This document shows positions 39,611 to 52,942 of a stretch of DNA of 64,000 bases, in pieces. The notes beneath the pieces are model-generated. The model had not been told where the DNA came from. It made no database searches and saw only the letters and a list, made by a program, of their open reading frames with translations. This DNA is from Isoetes taiwanensis (taxonomy: Eukaryota; Streptophyta; Lycopodiopsida; Isoetales; Isoetaceae). How positions within the stretch are numbered: the first letter of the stretch is position 1; every line of letters starts with the position of its first letter. Location: assembly GCA_021234155.1 (NCBI GenBank), contig JAJEKV010000005.1:18152089-18216088 (forward strand), read 5' to 3'. The position numbers and the translations under genes were made by a program.

Positions 39611-41964
39611 AAAGATTGATTGAGATTGAAGATGCTTCTTTTGAATGGTTGATTTTATATGTTTAGAACTGTCTATCTTGAGATTCTTGAGGTTCTGGAG
39701 TCTATGGAAATTGGATAAGGGATTGTGTACAATTGTCTGTCCCCAAGAAACTGGGTTCGTTGGAATCATCAAACATGTTATTGGTTAATTAATATGGTAT
39801 CATAGCCATTACCAAGGTGTTGTTCCATATTCGCTCGACCAAGCAAACAATTGTAACAATCAACACTAGACAACCTGTAACAATCAACACTAGACAACCA
39901 CTTGCTCTATCTTTTTTGCATCACTATACAATTAAAACCTTTCCTTAACATTAATCCAAGAAGTCGAGAAAGTGGATGCTTTAATGTTGGTATAATCATA
40001 GAGAATGAAAGCAATCTACCCATGAGAACGTTGACATATATGTCAAGATCATCTAGCATGCTCGCCTTATACATAAGTTGAGATCAGCTAGTATACTTGC
40101 CTTATATCATAATTTGATCTTCAAATAATGGCATTTTGTTTGTTCGTGGCACAATCCCAGTTGGATTGCTAGAATAAAAATCACAAAGATGAAAGGAAAA
40201 GGATGTGCAAATTAATGGAATTATTCACATCATGAGCTCTTGATAAAATGCTCTATTGTATATGAATTATCATTTATCCAAGTTTGGGAATGCAAACATA
40301 AAACCCCACTTTCAAACCAATAGATAAATGCACCATGCTAGACAATTGTAGTAGTTTGCAAAGATGGCTAGGGGCCCCTACACAATAGTATTGTTACATT
40401 TCCATAGCCAGATTATTGTGACAACTTAAAAGAATTTTGAAGTGAAAAATTCCACGGCATCAAAACTCTCTCGATTACTATTTGCAAAGAGATGCTAAAA
40501 AGGCAATGTGTATATTCAACTTGCCAAAAGATCGGATCATGGAAAATGCCTCTTGTTCAATCACTTTATGCATGCATTGTATGCATGCATTGCAATGCCA
40601 ATCTCAAATCTTGTCAGGATGATACGCCTTAGAGAGCACATGCAAAGTTTTCCCTAAAGTAAATCCATAGCTATTTCCAGTTTTGCACACTATACTTGAA
40701 AATGATTATTCAACTGTGGTCACGCCTGCAGATGGTATGAACAATTCAACACACTACAGGAGATGCATATTCCTTATACAACAAATTGAATGCTTGTCTG
40801 TGACATAACATAAGATTTGAGATCGAAGCATACACAACGGCAAGTTCAAGGTTTTCTTGCTCTACATTGTCTATAACAGTATACAAAGATGCAGAAATTT
40901 GCAAGAGGAGCACACCAGGCAATCTGGCAGCAAATCCACATATCTGTTTTTAACATAATGCTTTTTATACCACACAGATGACATAAAACGACTTGAGACT
41001 CACAAAGCAACTGCCCAAATCAGACAAAGGTACTTTTGTTTGTTTACATAAGATTGCATCTAAGATGCCCTTGTGCTGCATATGTCAACTACGGGCTGCT
41101 CCAGCTCAATCACATCGGACAATTTTAACGTTCAAAGTGCAAATCCTTGGCCACAACGAGATTGCACATGGTTTCCCTGAGGCTAATTCAAACAGAAAGA
41201 ACTAACTGCATCTATAACTTATTTCATTTCACCACATTTAGCTCACACAGAAATAAGCTTCTTCCTGCATTCCATAACCAAAATGCAGCAAAGCTTTACA
41301 TGGAAATTTGTTCTTCAAAGCTATTACAGACTTGTCCATAGTCAATACTGAAGACTCTCTTTCCACTAACCATGGCGGCAAATGCAGAAGCTCACAAAGA
41401 GTAAAAACCATGACCGAAATGGGGTCTAGAGCTCGTCATCCAGCCAGCTATGCCGCTCGCAAGGACATAATACAAAGTTAAAGCAATCATTGTTCTGCTT
41501 CAAAACAAATCTGGTTTAGATGGTTCTGGGTAACAGAATCCTTACCAGGTAAGGCCTCCAGTCTGCTTCAAAAAACAGTTAATCCTATTATTAGAGATTC
41601 CTTCAATAAACTGTGCTTCCTTTGAGTAGCATTGTAATCAATACTCCCATTTTGCATGCAACTAGTGTGCCACTGTGAAGACCAAGCATGCAACCATCCA
41701 ACAAAATGGCTTCCAATTGTTGGCGCCTCTGCAAGTGCCAGTATGCAATGGATAGTTTCAACTTGTAATATGCAACAGTAGAACCTGTTGAATCTTCTGA
41801 TGTCCATCTGCAATTCTGTCTAATGGCCCTTTTTCCATGATGTGTAAAAGTGTCTGCAAAAATATAGCACCATCATGTTAGCAAAACGTGCATTGGCCTA
41901 GAGCTACGAATCATGGAAAGAAAGAAAACATGGAATCACCTTGCACAATAAGGCCAATCTTTTC
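39611..41964. other. E4 interior, no identified gene
   Basis: Contains a 24-bp perfect tandem duplication at 39852-39899 (TGTAACAATCAACACTAGAC core), and a looser pair around GATCATCTAGCATGCTCGCC and GATCAGCTAGTATACTTGCC near 40050-40100. No supported gene or RNA. Confidence 0.45.
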
Positions 41965-42370
41965 CTAAGAGACTGAATCTACTCCTGTTTGCAAAAGGAT
42001 GTCAAGAAGAACAGTGATGATTCTGCATTTCACAACGATGAAATCTCTTGGAATCTTGATGTATTTAAGAATATAAATAGCAGGGTAAACTTTACATCTA
42101 CGATGTGGTCTGTGATGTTGCCCTTGTTGGCAGGAAAAAACCAACCAGCTGCGAATGAATGGGTCCTGTATGTTTAAGGTCAGATCCAACAAAAGAAAAG
42201 AATATTGAAAAGAAGAGAAGGCTCAACCTTAGCGAAATGCAAGACCCGGATAGCAAGCTCCATTGTTGAATAGCAGCTCTAGACAGCAAAGCAACTCCAG
42301 GCCCGCTGCTCCTGCTGTAAAGAAGGCACTGAAGAACGAATATAGAGTAGGCCATTCGCTGAGTATCCAT
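41965..42370 (-). CDS. Possible two-exon small gene (about 108 aa)
   Basis: Exon 1 runs 42370 down to 42228 from ATG, encoding a segment with MDTQRMAYSIFVLQCLL, rich in Ser, Arg and Leu as in organelle targeting peptides, and ends at a TAAG/GTTGAG donor. Exon 2 runs 42148 to 41965 after a CATTCGCAG acceptor. The phases agree (AG + C) and it reads on, with YPAIYILKYIKIPRDFIVV, to a TAG stop. The intron would be 79 bp. The region keeps normal CAG/CTG content, unlike the surrounding repeats. The product matches no family I know. An upstream in-frame ATG at 42397 is an alternative start. The coding evidence is only open frame plus splice signals. Confidence 0.35.
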
Positions 42371-42821
42371 CGAACCTGTGCCTCTGGCTTTAAACAAAAC
42401 CCTAGATTAGTTTAATGGCACGATTAAAAGAAGATCAAATCTCACCATCCAATCTAAGCATGCCATTACCTGCGTTTTCTGTTAACGATAATCAAGGAAA
42501 GCTGTTAGACAAAGGAGCTTAGACCGGAAGAAGAAGAAGCATGATCATGGCCGGTCGCCCAGCTCATCGCCATAGCCGTAATCTGTTACCTGACTTTTTA
42601 AAGAAAGGCCATGCATAACAGGATTGATATGCAAAGATGCAATCGCAGGTGCCTTTGGGGAGGAAATCTGACCGTCGCAAGGGTCTTACAAAGCGGCAAG
42701 ATTAATCGATTCAAAATCCTGTGCTTCATTGCATTCCAGAAGAGGTCGCAATGGGCCACGGCTATGGCTATGGTGTTACAGTAAAAAGGAAAAAAGCAGT
42801 AGTCAGACTTTCGAGGCAAAA

Positions 42822-43140
42822 AAATGACACGTCAAGGGGTCATTAATTTTTGCAGCCACCTAACTATGCCACCTCAAAATTATATTAATATAAATGCTTA
42901 ATTGCTTATGCCACCTCACCCTCCAAAATAATTGTGGTGCAATTTCTTTGCACCTTCCTCAAGCCCAATTCAATGGCCAAGATTTAACTGCCCCATATCC
43001 GACGGTCCACGGATGTGGGGGCATGATCCCATGCATGCCCATGCATGCCCCCATCAAATCTGAGGGCCATAATGCGCCACCTCAAGATTTGGATGGCGAT
43101 TGATTGGTGTCTATATACACCTAAAGCTATGCCCCCCATC

Positions 43141-43142
<2 letters not shown>
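42822..43142 (+). mobile_element. Type-C right-end module of E4
   Basis: Contains GCCACCTCAC, TTTGCACCTTCCTCA, CCGACGGTCCACGG and tandem CATGCATGCCC, ending CCCCCATCCG at the TA tract. Same module as 10430-10830. Confidence 0.65.

Positions 43143-43237
<95 letters not shown>
43143..43237. repeat. (AT)n microsatellite, 95 bp
   Basis: Uninterrupted AT run lying exactly between a type-C right end and the left terminus of E5. Confidence 0.98.
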
Positions 43238-43239
<2 letters not shown>

Positions 43240-43639
43240 AGTCTTTGTACTATAAGGAGTATACAAAGTCACTGGTAGCTTGTGATTATTATTTTTTGTA
43301 GGAAGGTTTTAGCATAAAGATTTTAAGCCAAAGTCACCATTGTGGCTAAGATCAAACATTGGAAAGTGAAGCCAAATTTGAATTAGACTCCAAGTTTTCA
43401 CTAAAGCCAAAAAAGAAGTTAAAGTCGTAATGAACGTTTAATTCACGCAAAGTTTAAGTCATGACACTAAAAGTAAAATTCAAAGTCATTCAAGAGAGAT
43501 TCCCCTAGATTCACTACAAAGCACATAGAATCACATTGCATTCACCTAGATTCCCTTAAGACCCTCTAGAAAAGAATGATAAAATATGTCCTCCATGTTC
43601 GGGAAGTTCTCTAATAACGCAGAACCTCAAATGCCAAAT

Positions 43640-44673
43640 TCTATAGATTCCTTGCGATGTTCATTATTTTGTGTGCATGAATGGAAGAAATCATCATCGA
43701 ACTTCTAAGGTGCAACTCATATCATCAAACAAATCAATGGTCCAAATGGTGGAGCAAATGAACATGGATAGAACTTACACATCAACAATCCCCTTCTCTA
43801 GACCAATTTGGGAGATTGAAATCCCGATACTATTTTTGTTGGATGCATATGTTTATTTTAGCAACTATAAGCAGATGCAAAAGCCTTATAGGCTATCAAA
43901 TGGCAAATGTTAATCTTACATGTAGATGTTGCAATGTCAATCTTACATGTAGATATGTCAATGTGGACTAAGCCATGAGATGAAGAATAATATCTATTTC
44001 AATGGGCCAATGGTCAAAAGCCTCAACTTGTTCAAAAAGCGAGTATCCCATGGTTGGGGATGCCCGGACGACACTACCGTAAACAAAAAACCGGTTCTGA
44101 CTTTGGTAATTTGTTTTCATAAACCATCAGAGACACGTAAGGGATGTCAAGGCTTTCATGTTATCCAACAAATACGGCTAAGAATTTGTGGATACTAATG
44201 TTCTCATGCCAAAAATTCCTTGAAGCAAATGATTTCTCTTAGAGACCTTGTTTGAAACATAGATTATTGTCCAGAAAAGAGAGAAGATATATGTTAAGAG
44301 CTCCAAGAACACTATATGAAATGTTACTCTTCAAGAACACCATATGGAAGGCGTAATCCTTCAATATCCTTTAGGAGCAACATGTCTCAACCCTTCTCCA
44401 AGATGAAGAAGCACATCCTTCACTCTCCATACATTTTCCTCTCTAGAAAAGGCAACTATTAATGGACTATTAGTTCATATGTTTCATACTCGGACACTGC
44501 ATTGGGGCTTCAATCTTGCAATCTTCCCACCCAAGTCGCCCTTCACAAGTAGGGATTTTACGGATCTTGTGGTACACCTACACATCTTTGTCGGGCAATA
44601 CTCAATTGCATGGTTCTTTGTCCAAGATGAATTTCCTATTAATTGCAAATTAGGCTAATGCAAGCAGCAAACA
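43640..44673. other. E5 interior, no identified gene
   Basis: Two plus-strand open frames (43671-43913 and 43980-44198) show no domain. ATCTTACATGTAGAT occurs twice near 43913-43950, and GAACAC-ATATG-AA twice near 44305-44347. Confidence 0.4.
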
Positions 44674-45024
44674 AAACTCGATTCATGCTAAATAAGACAC
44701 CAATTAGACTCCATAAATATGCTTTGCAGGACCACTGTCAAATAGAAGCCCTGAATTGCCATGTTATGTACATCACATCATTTCGAAGCTAATGGAAACT
44801 CCATTCATGCAGAAATAAATCATCAATTAGACTCATTTATAAACATGCTTTACAGGACCAGTGGGAAATAAAAGCCCTGAATTGCCATGTTATGTATATC
44901 ACATCATTTGGAAGCTAATGGAAACTCGATTCATTAAATAAATCATCAATTGAACTCCTTTATAAATATGCTTTATGGGACCGTGTGTAGAATAAATCTT
45001 GAATTCCCATGTTATGTACATCCA
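44674..45024. repeat. 123-bp tandem repeat, nearly three copies
   Basis: CAATTAGACT occurs at 44701 and 44824, and CAATTGAACT at 44947, giving a period of 123 bp. Each unit also carries CCATGTTATGTA and, in the first two, GAAGCTAATGGAAACTC. Confidence 0.9.
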
Positions 45025-46503
45025 AATTTTTCCCTTAGCAAACTCTTCTTTATGGAATCTTATTAGCCCATTTGGGTTTGAGACAAAGCTTTCAAAGTCA
45101 TGCTATATAAGGGGTTGGCTTCCTGCTTTTTCTAGTCTGGATTAGGTGCCAATATTAACACAGAGGAAACGAGAGTTCAAATGAGCAAAGATCCAATATG
45201 TACATCAGGATCCAAGTATTTAAAGCATTTAAATAACTTTCACCAAGATCAATAAATTCTTTTGTAACAACCGCCACGATGCATAGATCTAAAGTATATA
45301 TAATCGAAGTTAAATCACTAAGACCCAAAGATCCAAAGTATAATAAAAAAGGTAATGCTTTGAGGTGAAGCATTATCGAGTTATTCAAATCAAGCAACAT
45401 CATTAGAAAACTATCTTGAAGTGCTCCGGGACGAAGCTCTAAACCCCGACACCATTGTCACTTCAAGTTGTAGGGCTTCACATAATTTTCGACAATCGGT
45501 ATCACGCCAGGCAAAAAACATTAATAAAATTTGAACATACTTGGCAAAAGAATAACTTCGAACTAAAACTTACATTTGAGCTCCAACCAAACCTGAGAGG
45601 AAAACTTCAATTTCATAGGATTATAGAAAGCAAATGACTATAGAAAAGAGTGGCAACTCATTAGCAGACAAATATAAAACAAAAATATGACAACAACCGG
45701 CCTTGTCCCTGTCTAAAGACATAAATGAAACCTAACGATATGCTCTAAATGTGTTTCCTACATGCAAAATTTTAGGACGATATATTTGGTGGGAAAATGG
45801 AAGTGGGATACCTAAACTAAAAAAAGAAGCAGAAAACTTGCATTTCTTGAAAAGAACAAAGCCAATATTTGTTACCTTATAACCTAGCCCTTGCAATTCT
45901 CATCCAAAATCCTCGAAAATCAAACAAATAAATTGGCTGACTTTATGTTAGCTCATAAATTAAACCTCTAATAATGCAAAGAAATTGTTCGAAAAGCACC
46001 AATATCGCACATATAGAAAACCAAAGACGGAACCATCTTGATTCCTCGCTTCCTTGCTTGCCTACTTCGAAATAACCAGTAGATCAAGGTAGCACATCAA
46101 GACAACTCAAATGTTGCCCTATTTTTAGCATAAAGCCTTTTACCACGCCTATTATCGTCAGCCTATCCAAGAAAAATGAAGCTACTTGTGGAGTGAACAA
46201 ACGACATATATACTTGAAGAATCATTGTTTCTTCAAAGCCATAAACTTTAGAATCAAGACAAAGAACTCACCACAAACAACCTCGCTAGTATTTGATGAA
46301 ACAAAAGGGATGATCAAAGATGGGTGTAGCAATTCATTATTACCGTGATTTTCCACACAAAGAGTACCTCCACCATCACAAAACATGCTTGAAAACTAGC
46401 TCTGGGATAAAAGAAATAAACCTCGCATCAAATTCTTTATGATGCCCCTGCTGAGCCTCAAATTTATGGCAACTTAGCACCTCGGAGTGGTGGTACCACG
46501 ACC
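45025..46503. other. E5 interior, no identified gene
   Basis: Scattered open frames on both strands (for example 45155-45403 minus and 45455-45637 plus) show no domains. Nothing else recognised. Confidence 0.4.
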
Positions 46504-46735
46504 CATATGGACCAAAAACTTTGAAGTCATCCATACGTGTAGAGAAGTCTTTTCACATCCATGTTTCACATGCAGTCGAAGCTTCTACGCACAAAAAATG
46601 GCATGACAACATGGAAAATCCACAATATGAAAGAGCTTTCCTAAAGTTATTAGCATGCACATGGACTCTAACCGCAACAAATTTCTACATTATTCTATAC
46701 AACTAGATAGGGCGCAAGGTATGCATGAACGATTT
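46504..46735 (+). repeat. ~235-bp direct repeat, copy 1
   Basis: Starts CATATGGACCAAAA and ends CAAGGTATGCATGA; matches 47729-47975. Shared core strings include GAGAAGTCTTTTCACATCCA and GGCATGACAACATGGAAAAT. Confidence 0.9.
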
Positions 46736-47728
46736 TTGCCCTGTAGATTGAGTGACCCAGAGCATTCCCCAAAAACATTGACATAAGTAGCATCACCGGA
46801 TCTTCGTGAATTCTCGTCTTCGCCCAGGCCACCAATCACAATTGTCCATGTAAACTATCTCGTTCAATCATTGTATCAAAGAAAATGTGGGTATTCCTAA
46901 CATTTTTTGCATGAAATTGTTTGGCATTCATCAATTACTTCCTCTTTCATACGAACGGATACTTTAAAGCGACTTTTAATGATGTAGATATGAATTTATT
47001 TTGCATTCACCAAAGATTTCCTCTGGATGCATACTTTCGGATGAAAAAAGTACACTAATTAGACTCCAGTGGACCAACAAGTTCCACGTTTCTAAATGAA
47101 TCTTTTGTAAGAAATGCTTTGGGAGAGGTTTTGCATTTTCTCCATCAACATTCTATTTGAAAAAATACAGATGTGAATTCTCCATTCAACTCTTTTGGCT
47201 GTATAATATCCACTGATCTAACATTCAGAGCGTTGTTGTGCCAGAAAGGTTCGCGAGGTGCATCTAACAGGTCCACAAAGCATTGCAACTTTTGTTGATA
47301 CAAAGTTCAAAGAAGAGAAGTTTACCTTTGTCGATTAGCAAAGAACTTGGGCTTGCTTTCATAAGATTTTACATAAGATTTAATCGCCCAATAAAATGTC
47401 AACTCTTAAGAGGGGGAAATTTTACCTCCATTTTGCAAGGTCAGTGCCATGCTTTCAAATTTGTAACACCATAAAGAACATCTACTTGAAACGATCACCC
47501 GGTTGTAGAAGGTCAAAGATTCCGAGAAGCTTCTGTTGTTAATCTGTAGCAAATATCTGCCTAAAAATGTGAACTAATGGCACAATAATTTGCCTTTAAT
47601 TTCTGCCATAATCAGTGGCATACTTCTAGACTTGCAGTGTAATAAAGGACATCATTGCAAAAATCTGCTACTTGTTGTAAGCTCAAGCTTCTGTTATTTG
47701 CAGCAAACACATGAATCTTGCATCTTCC
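46736..47728. other. Spacer between direct repeats
   Basis: A+T-rich, no supported gene. CACTAATTAGACTCCA near 47052 resembles part of the 123-bp unit upstream. Confidence 0.4.
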
Positions 47729-47975
47729 CATATGGACCAAAACCTTTGAAGTCATCCATAATTGTCATATCTACACAGAGGAAACGTAGAGAAGTCTTTT
47801 CACATCCATGTTTCACATGCAGGCCGGGTTACACACCAAAAATGGCATGACAACATGGAAAATCCACAATATGAAAGAGCGCTTCCTAATGTTATTAGCA
47901 TGCACATGGACTCTGCTACAACAGCCTCTACATTATTCTATACAACTAGCTAAGCACAAGGTATGCATGACCGAA
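47729..47975 (+). repeat. ~235-bp direct repeat, copy 2
   Basis: Same sequence as 46504-46735 with an extra AATTGTCATATCTACACAG-like insertion near its start. GCAGGCCGGGTTACAC replaces GCAGTCGAAGCTTCTACGC. Confidence 0.9.
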
Positions 47976-48819
47976 ATGATACAACAGAATTATCTTCGCT
48001 TTCAAAATAAGTGTTATAAACAAAACCTAAAGGAAATTGGAAAATTCTGAAAGAGAAATTTTGAAAATTCATTCAACGAAAACATTTGCAGAAAGCACAT
48101 CAAAAGCTCAAATAAGAAATACGAATATCATCAAACCTGTGTCGTCTTACTGGACTGCTAAATGACTCCTGAAATGGGGACCTATGGTTCGCTAGTATAA
48201 TAATTTAGAAGCTTTGTAGCGTTAAAGGCCCAGCAAGAAAACCACATTAACAGAAAGCCCTCGTCATCAGACCATATCTGATAGATGCAAGGCTGCACAG
48301 GACAGCGGACATGCATAAGCAAGGAGATCATTTCAAGAGTATTACCAGTATTTCCAACAAAATCGCACTTCATAAATTATCTGAATGATCAGTTTTAAAT
48401 AGAATCATCGGAGGCAAATTACATTGTACAAATTCCACAAATCATCACCTTATATACAGAGATGTCCACATTTTGCACTGTTTATATGTTCCATCACCAA
48501 CAATTCCTCTGATTGAACTGTATTATACAGCCTACACCCAAAATCATAGGCCTTCATCATTCTCAATGCAAAAACCATCTCAATTCGTTTCTTTACCACT
48601 CTCGAAATGCTATTTTCTTAATAACCTCTATAGCATAGGAGACTATCTATCTTATTAACACAGATTTCTCTGATTCTCTATAGCAAATTATATGAGTGAT
48701 TTACGGAATGTTCAGCATGTAATCCTTCATGTCCCTTTGAAGCCGCAGCATTCTCTGTTATAGAAACAACCTACAATTATTCTATTTCCAATTTCTGAAA
48801 GTCTTGATAGAGTAATGGA
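47976..48819. other. E5 interior, no identified gene
   Basis: No gene, RNA or repeat structure recognised. The minus-strand frame 48182-48373 has no domain. Confidence 0.4.
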
Positions 48820-50064
48820 GCATAGTGCCAAGCACTTGATATAACAATTTCAAGGCCTCAACAACAGATCCTTGCTCCACATATCTAGAATTCAGATCAT
48901 TCTCTAAGATCAAGGTGAAAGGTGAAGATGAAATATGCTGAAAATGATGTGCTTCTCTAACAGTAGCAATATCGCAAGTCTTTATAGCTGAGTGTTCTGT
49001 GGTTTTGAAGCTTCTCTCCGGTATAAAGCAAGCCCACCTTTATACAATCAAAACAATGACAGTGCGTGCAACCCTATACTATGAGAGAAATATGCATGAA
49101 CTTGTGATAGGTCCACAGCTATGTCCAGATATAACTATTCAAAAACATTTAAAAGAGAGCTTAAATTTCTACTATCAGCTTCCAAAGTTATAGACCTGAA
49201 TCCTAAGAATATGCTCTTGGTGACCCATTTTTTAGTACCAAATGCTGTAATTTCTCTTCTAACTGGAGATAACTACCACAAGGGCATCAAGAGTAGAAAA
49301 AAAAAGGCCTCTGCATTCAACCTCTGGTTTTGAAATCCAAATGCTTGCCCACTTCTATCAGACAATACAGGGCAGAGATAGTGCAAAGTAGAAACGAAAT
49401 CGAAGTGTTACTCCAATAGCTTCAAAATAATGAAGCATACAAACCTAGTGGACGGCATTTAATGGCAGGTCGAATTTGCAAAAAAAAAATGCCCGGAGCT
49501 TGCTTTGCAGTTGATCCATATGCTATTTCTTGTAGCAAAAGATTCTGGAACTTGTCTCAAAATTCATAGGCATCTTCCTTAGCATAGTGCCAAGCACTTG
49601 ATATAACAATTTCATGACCTCAACAACAGATCCCTGCTCCCATATCTAGAATTCAGATCATTCTCTAAGATCAAGGTGAAAGGTGAAGATGAAATATGCT
49701 GAAAATGATGTGCTTCTCTAACTGTAGCAATATCGCAAGTCTTTGTAGCTGAGTGTTCTGTGGTTTTGAAGCTTCTCTCCGTATAAAGCAAGCCCACCTT
49801 AATACAATCAAAACAATGACAGTGCATTTAACCCTATACTATGAGAAATATGCATGAACTTGTGATAGGTCCACAGCTATGTCCAGATATAACTATTCAA
49901 AAACATTTAAAGAGAGCTTAAATTTCTACTATCAGCTTCCAAAGTTATAGACCTGAATCTTAAGAATATGCTCTTGGTGACCCATTTTTAGTACCAAATG
50001 CTGTAATTTCTCTTCTAACTGGAGATAACTACCACAGGGGCATCCAGAGCAGAAAAAAAAAGGC
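48820..50064. repeat. ~760-bp tandem duplication, second copy partial
   Basis: 48820-49308 and 49581-50064 are direct copies beginning AGCATAGTGCCAAGCACTTG and ending before a poly(A)-GGC. Both contain GAAAATGATGTGCTTCTCTA and GACCCATTTTTTAGTACC (one T fewer in the second). The 49309-49580 stretch is single copy. The overlapping open frames in the two copies are not conserved in frame. Confidence 0.92.
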
Positions 50065-50094
50065 AAGGTCAATTTTTTCGCCAAAGTATCCATT

Positions 50095-50578
50095 ATTGCT
50101 TAAGGAAAGCTCTAAAAAAATAAGTCTAGGTAGACGTCTTTCAATTTCCTAGTGTATATGTGTCAAATATAGCAAAATATTTTTGCTGTCCTAATTTTAC
50201 AGCAGATGAAAAAACATGGAGGTTACTCCAAAAAAAGCTCCATTGCCCGAAAGTAACTACTTTGAAGACATAACACAAGGATATACAGGATAATATATTG
50301 AAAAAAAGAAATAGCAAATACTTCATTACCTCCACCGAGGGCGGCAATGTTCACTATGTGGCGTGACCACCAGCTATAGCAAATATTTGAGCGTAACTTG
50401 CAAATGCAAGATCCATTGCTCAAGTAAAGAGTATCCGTTGGAAAGCTCAAGGAAGCTCTAAAAATAAGTCTAGGTACATCTCTTTCAAATTCCTAGTGCA
50501 TGTGTGTCAAATATGGCAAAATACATTTTGCTGTTCTAATTTTACAGCAGAGGACAAACATGGAGGTAACTCCAACAC
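50095..50578. repeat. Two diverged satellite-related units
   Basis: 50101-50246 and 50447-50578 share AAATAAGTCTAGGTA, TTCCTAGTG, TGTGTCAAATAT, TTTTGCTGT, AATTTTACAGCAGA and AACATGGAGGT. The box order (CCTAG, GTGTCAAA, TTGCTG, TTTTACAG, then ATGG-TAACTCC) parallels the 376-1460 satellite, and TCCGTTGGAAAGCTC at about 50428 is shared with it. The stretch 50247-50410 between them is unrelated and may be an insertion. Confidence 0.65.
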
Positions 50579-51466
50579 CACCGTAAATTAATGAATATAT
50601 TAAGTGTTACAATCCTGAATGACTTCTCCTTTGCCGCTAAAAAGGGAAAACATGCGAGAAAAGCCATATGCACACCTTCAAAAAAACATGGCGCTACAAA
50701 CTTTGCCCAGCCAAGACACTGGAAATGATTGTAAAGGATTACCCTCAGGGAAAAGAAAATATAGCTCAAAGCTAAATATAATGCCAGAAGATCTTACCTT
50801 CTAGCCAGCCAATTCACAAGTTCCATCAATGTATGCAAAATGCATCATCAAAGAGCCACATTGAATATGTATCTGCTCCATCATAGCTGCATATCAGAAA
50901 TGATGCAGTTTCGTCGAATCCAACCATGGTCTCTTGATCACTATAGCTAGAGGGCGAAGCTGAAGCAACCATTTTTTGCTGCTACCATTGAAGGTGCTTA
51001 TAACTTCTAGACTAACTAAATTTTGAAACAATCTACATAGAACACAAAATAAGAAGACATTCAATCAAATACCTCTGTCCCACAATAATAAGATCACACG
51101 AGCATTGCAGCCCAAATAGCAAACTGTATGTGCATTGCAACCTTGGAATAACAGGGATAAGCTTCATTCGAAGGCTATGGTGACTTCTGCAGTTGCTCCT
51201 CAAGAACAGGGTCTTCAACACAGTGGTTTTATGCAAAGTTACAGAGGATCAGGAATAAAACAACATATGACATACTCTAATACTCTAAATCTAATACTCC
51301 AAATCCAAATCCAGCCATGGAGCACAAAAAAAATGTGTTAGGTTTATTAACAAACTACATAAGAAAGAACACTACACATTGTTAATCCAAACAGATCCAT
51401 AACACCGCCATCTACACATGCTCATCTCCTAAAACATGATATTCCGTCTACACCTTTAAAAATCAC

Positions 51467-52794
51467 CTGGGACATTCGGTCATTTCATAGACACAGTCAT
51501 TCTTAAAAGGCAGGAGAACTTGACCTTTGTCTTCCTCAAATAATAGAGCAACTCGCAGAAGGAAATCTGGTATTGCCACCTTACTTTTCAATTAAAAAAA
51601 CACTTAAAACTGGAAAAACCTACCCATATGGCAAATATCTTGGAACTTAATAAAGATTGGGTCTTGTAACCTAGACATTTGATCCATCACTGCATATTCC
51701 AGCACAACATAAGCACCCCAGAATGCCTCAAATACATCATGTGGCTCAGTCAATAATCTCCTGACAAATTCCGCCAAAGTTAACATACGTACAACCTTGA
51801 AGGAAAAAACCTTCTGATATATGTTGCTCCAAGAGGATATGCAGATAGAAGAGAATAATAAAATTTTAAGAAAATTCTTGGGAGTCCAGGACTAATACAT
51901 TTTCATATACCTCACATTCGCACCAAGGTGAAGAAAAATATGAAAGTTATCTTTACGCTTGTGGATTTGTATACGCACAGACATAATCTCCACCAAGTTT
52001 TAAATTGTCGAAAACCATTCAAACATCACAACTCTGCTACAAACTTCGCCCAGCGAAGATACGAAAAAATAACATGCCATTTGAGACTGCATTCACGGAT
52101 AGACAATCCAGTTGGATTTATATAGGCCTGATAGAGTCTTGCTCAAGAACCGCCCAAGGAGAAACCCAAGCCCCTTGCTGCAAAAGGAGAATCAATAAGA
52201 ACCTGCAGGTCCAAGAGACGCACTTCCCTCTGGCCAAAAGTCTATCTTGTAAAGTTTTGTCTTGTGATATATAATAGAACCAACTTTCCGATATGCTTTT
52301 CCCTCCTGAAATTTCTACATCCCAGCACTCTACCGATTTCTGTCAAAAGAAGAAACTGGCACAAACCCTTACTTGAGACACCAGTATTAGACTTCCAAAC
52401 TAAAGATCCTGCAGCAAAGTGATCATGGTTGGAGGGACTGCTGCCTTTTCCTTCGGCCTTATATGAATCACGAACATGTTCCCATAATATGCTCCCTGGA
52501 GTGCAGTAGCAAATTGAAAAACACAATCAGAAGAAGTTAAACCTGCATCAAATCGCTTGTCCTCCCTGCATTAAACCCTGCATTAAACCGCATCAAACCT
52601 GCATTAAACCTGCATCAAATCGCTGTGGGCTAGACATCGTTTCAAAAGTTCGGATACATCCCATTCACAAGGTATATGACAACAATTGTATCACAGATTT
52701 GTTCTACCAGAAATTTCTGAGCACGACATGAAACTTGCAGTATTCATCAGGGTTCAGATTGAAACCTAGGCCATGCCCACAATCCCATCGCCAT
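51467..52794 (-). CDS. Unidentified multi-exon gene, partial model
   Basis: Candidate exons run on the minus strand. Exon 1 is 52794-52766 (ATG start MAMGLWAWP). Exon 2 is 52491-52373 (contains ILWEHVRDSYKAEG and AAGSLVWKSNTGV; GTAAGG donor). A later exon is 51795-51624 (contains LAEFVRRLLTEPHDVFEAFW; TTCCTTCAAG acceptor, GTAGGT donor), and the next is 51566-51467 (contains FLLRVALLFEEDKGQVLLPF). The last two join in exact phase (G + AT), as do the first two if the acceptor GGGAG is used. At least one exon is missing between 52373 and 51795, since the phases do not match. A further 45-bp candidate at about 51200 fits in phase. The protein is not recognised. The 5' end lies about 150 bp from the E5 right-end hairpin, so this is either a captured gene or a host gene beside an insertion. 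Confidence 0.5.
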
Positions 52795-52942
52795 TCCAAA
52801 ACTCCGAGGAGAGTACCACCGAATGCACAGAGCCGAGGGGACGGATCTGGAACTGGACGAAGGCAGGGGGATAATTTGGGGTTTCGTCTCGAAATCCCTG
52901 GACCAATTCGATGGAGAAATCGAATTGGGGCTTTTTGTTATG

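Larger units (their letters stand above)
39097..43142 (+). mobile_element. TA-bounded element E4, 4.0 kb
   Basis: Starts TATATACAAGTGTTTGTAAT directly at the TATATA where F copy 2 breaks off, and is followed by GATTC-type repeats as in related elements. The best right end is the type-C module 42822-43142, which runs into a 95-bp TA tract. The interior includes a possible two-exon gene on the minus strand. If the ends belong together, E4 has picked up or surrounds host sequence; alternatively, left and right modules are separate insertions in host DNA. Confidence 0.5.
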
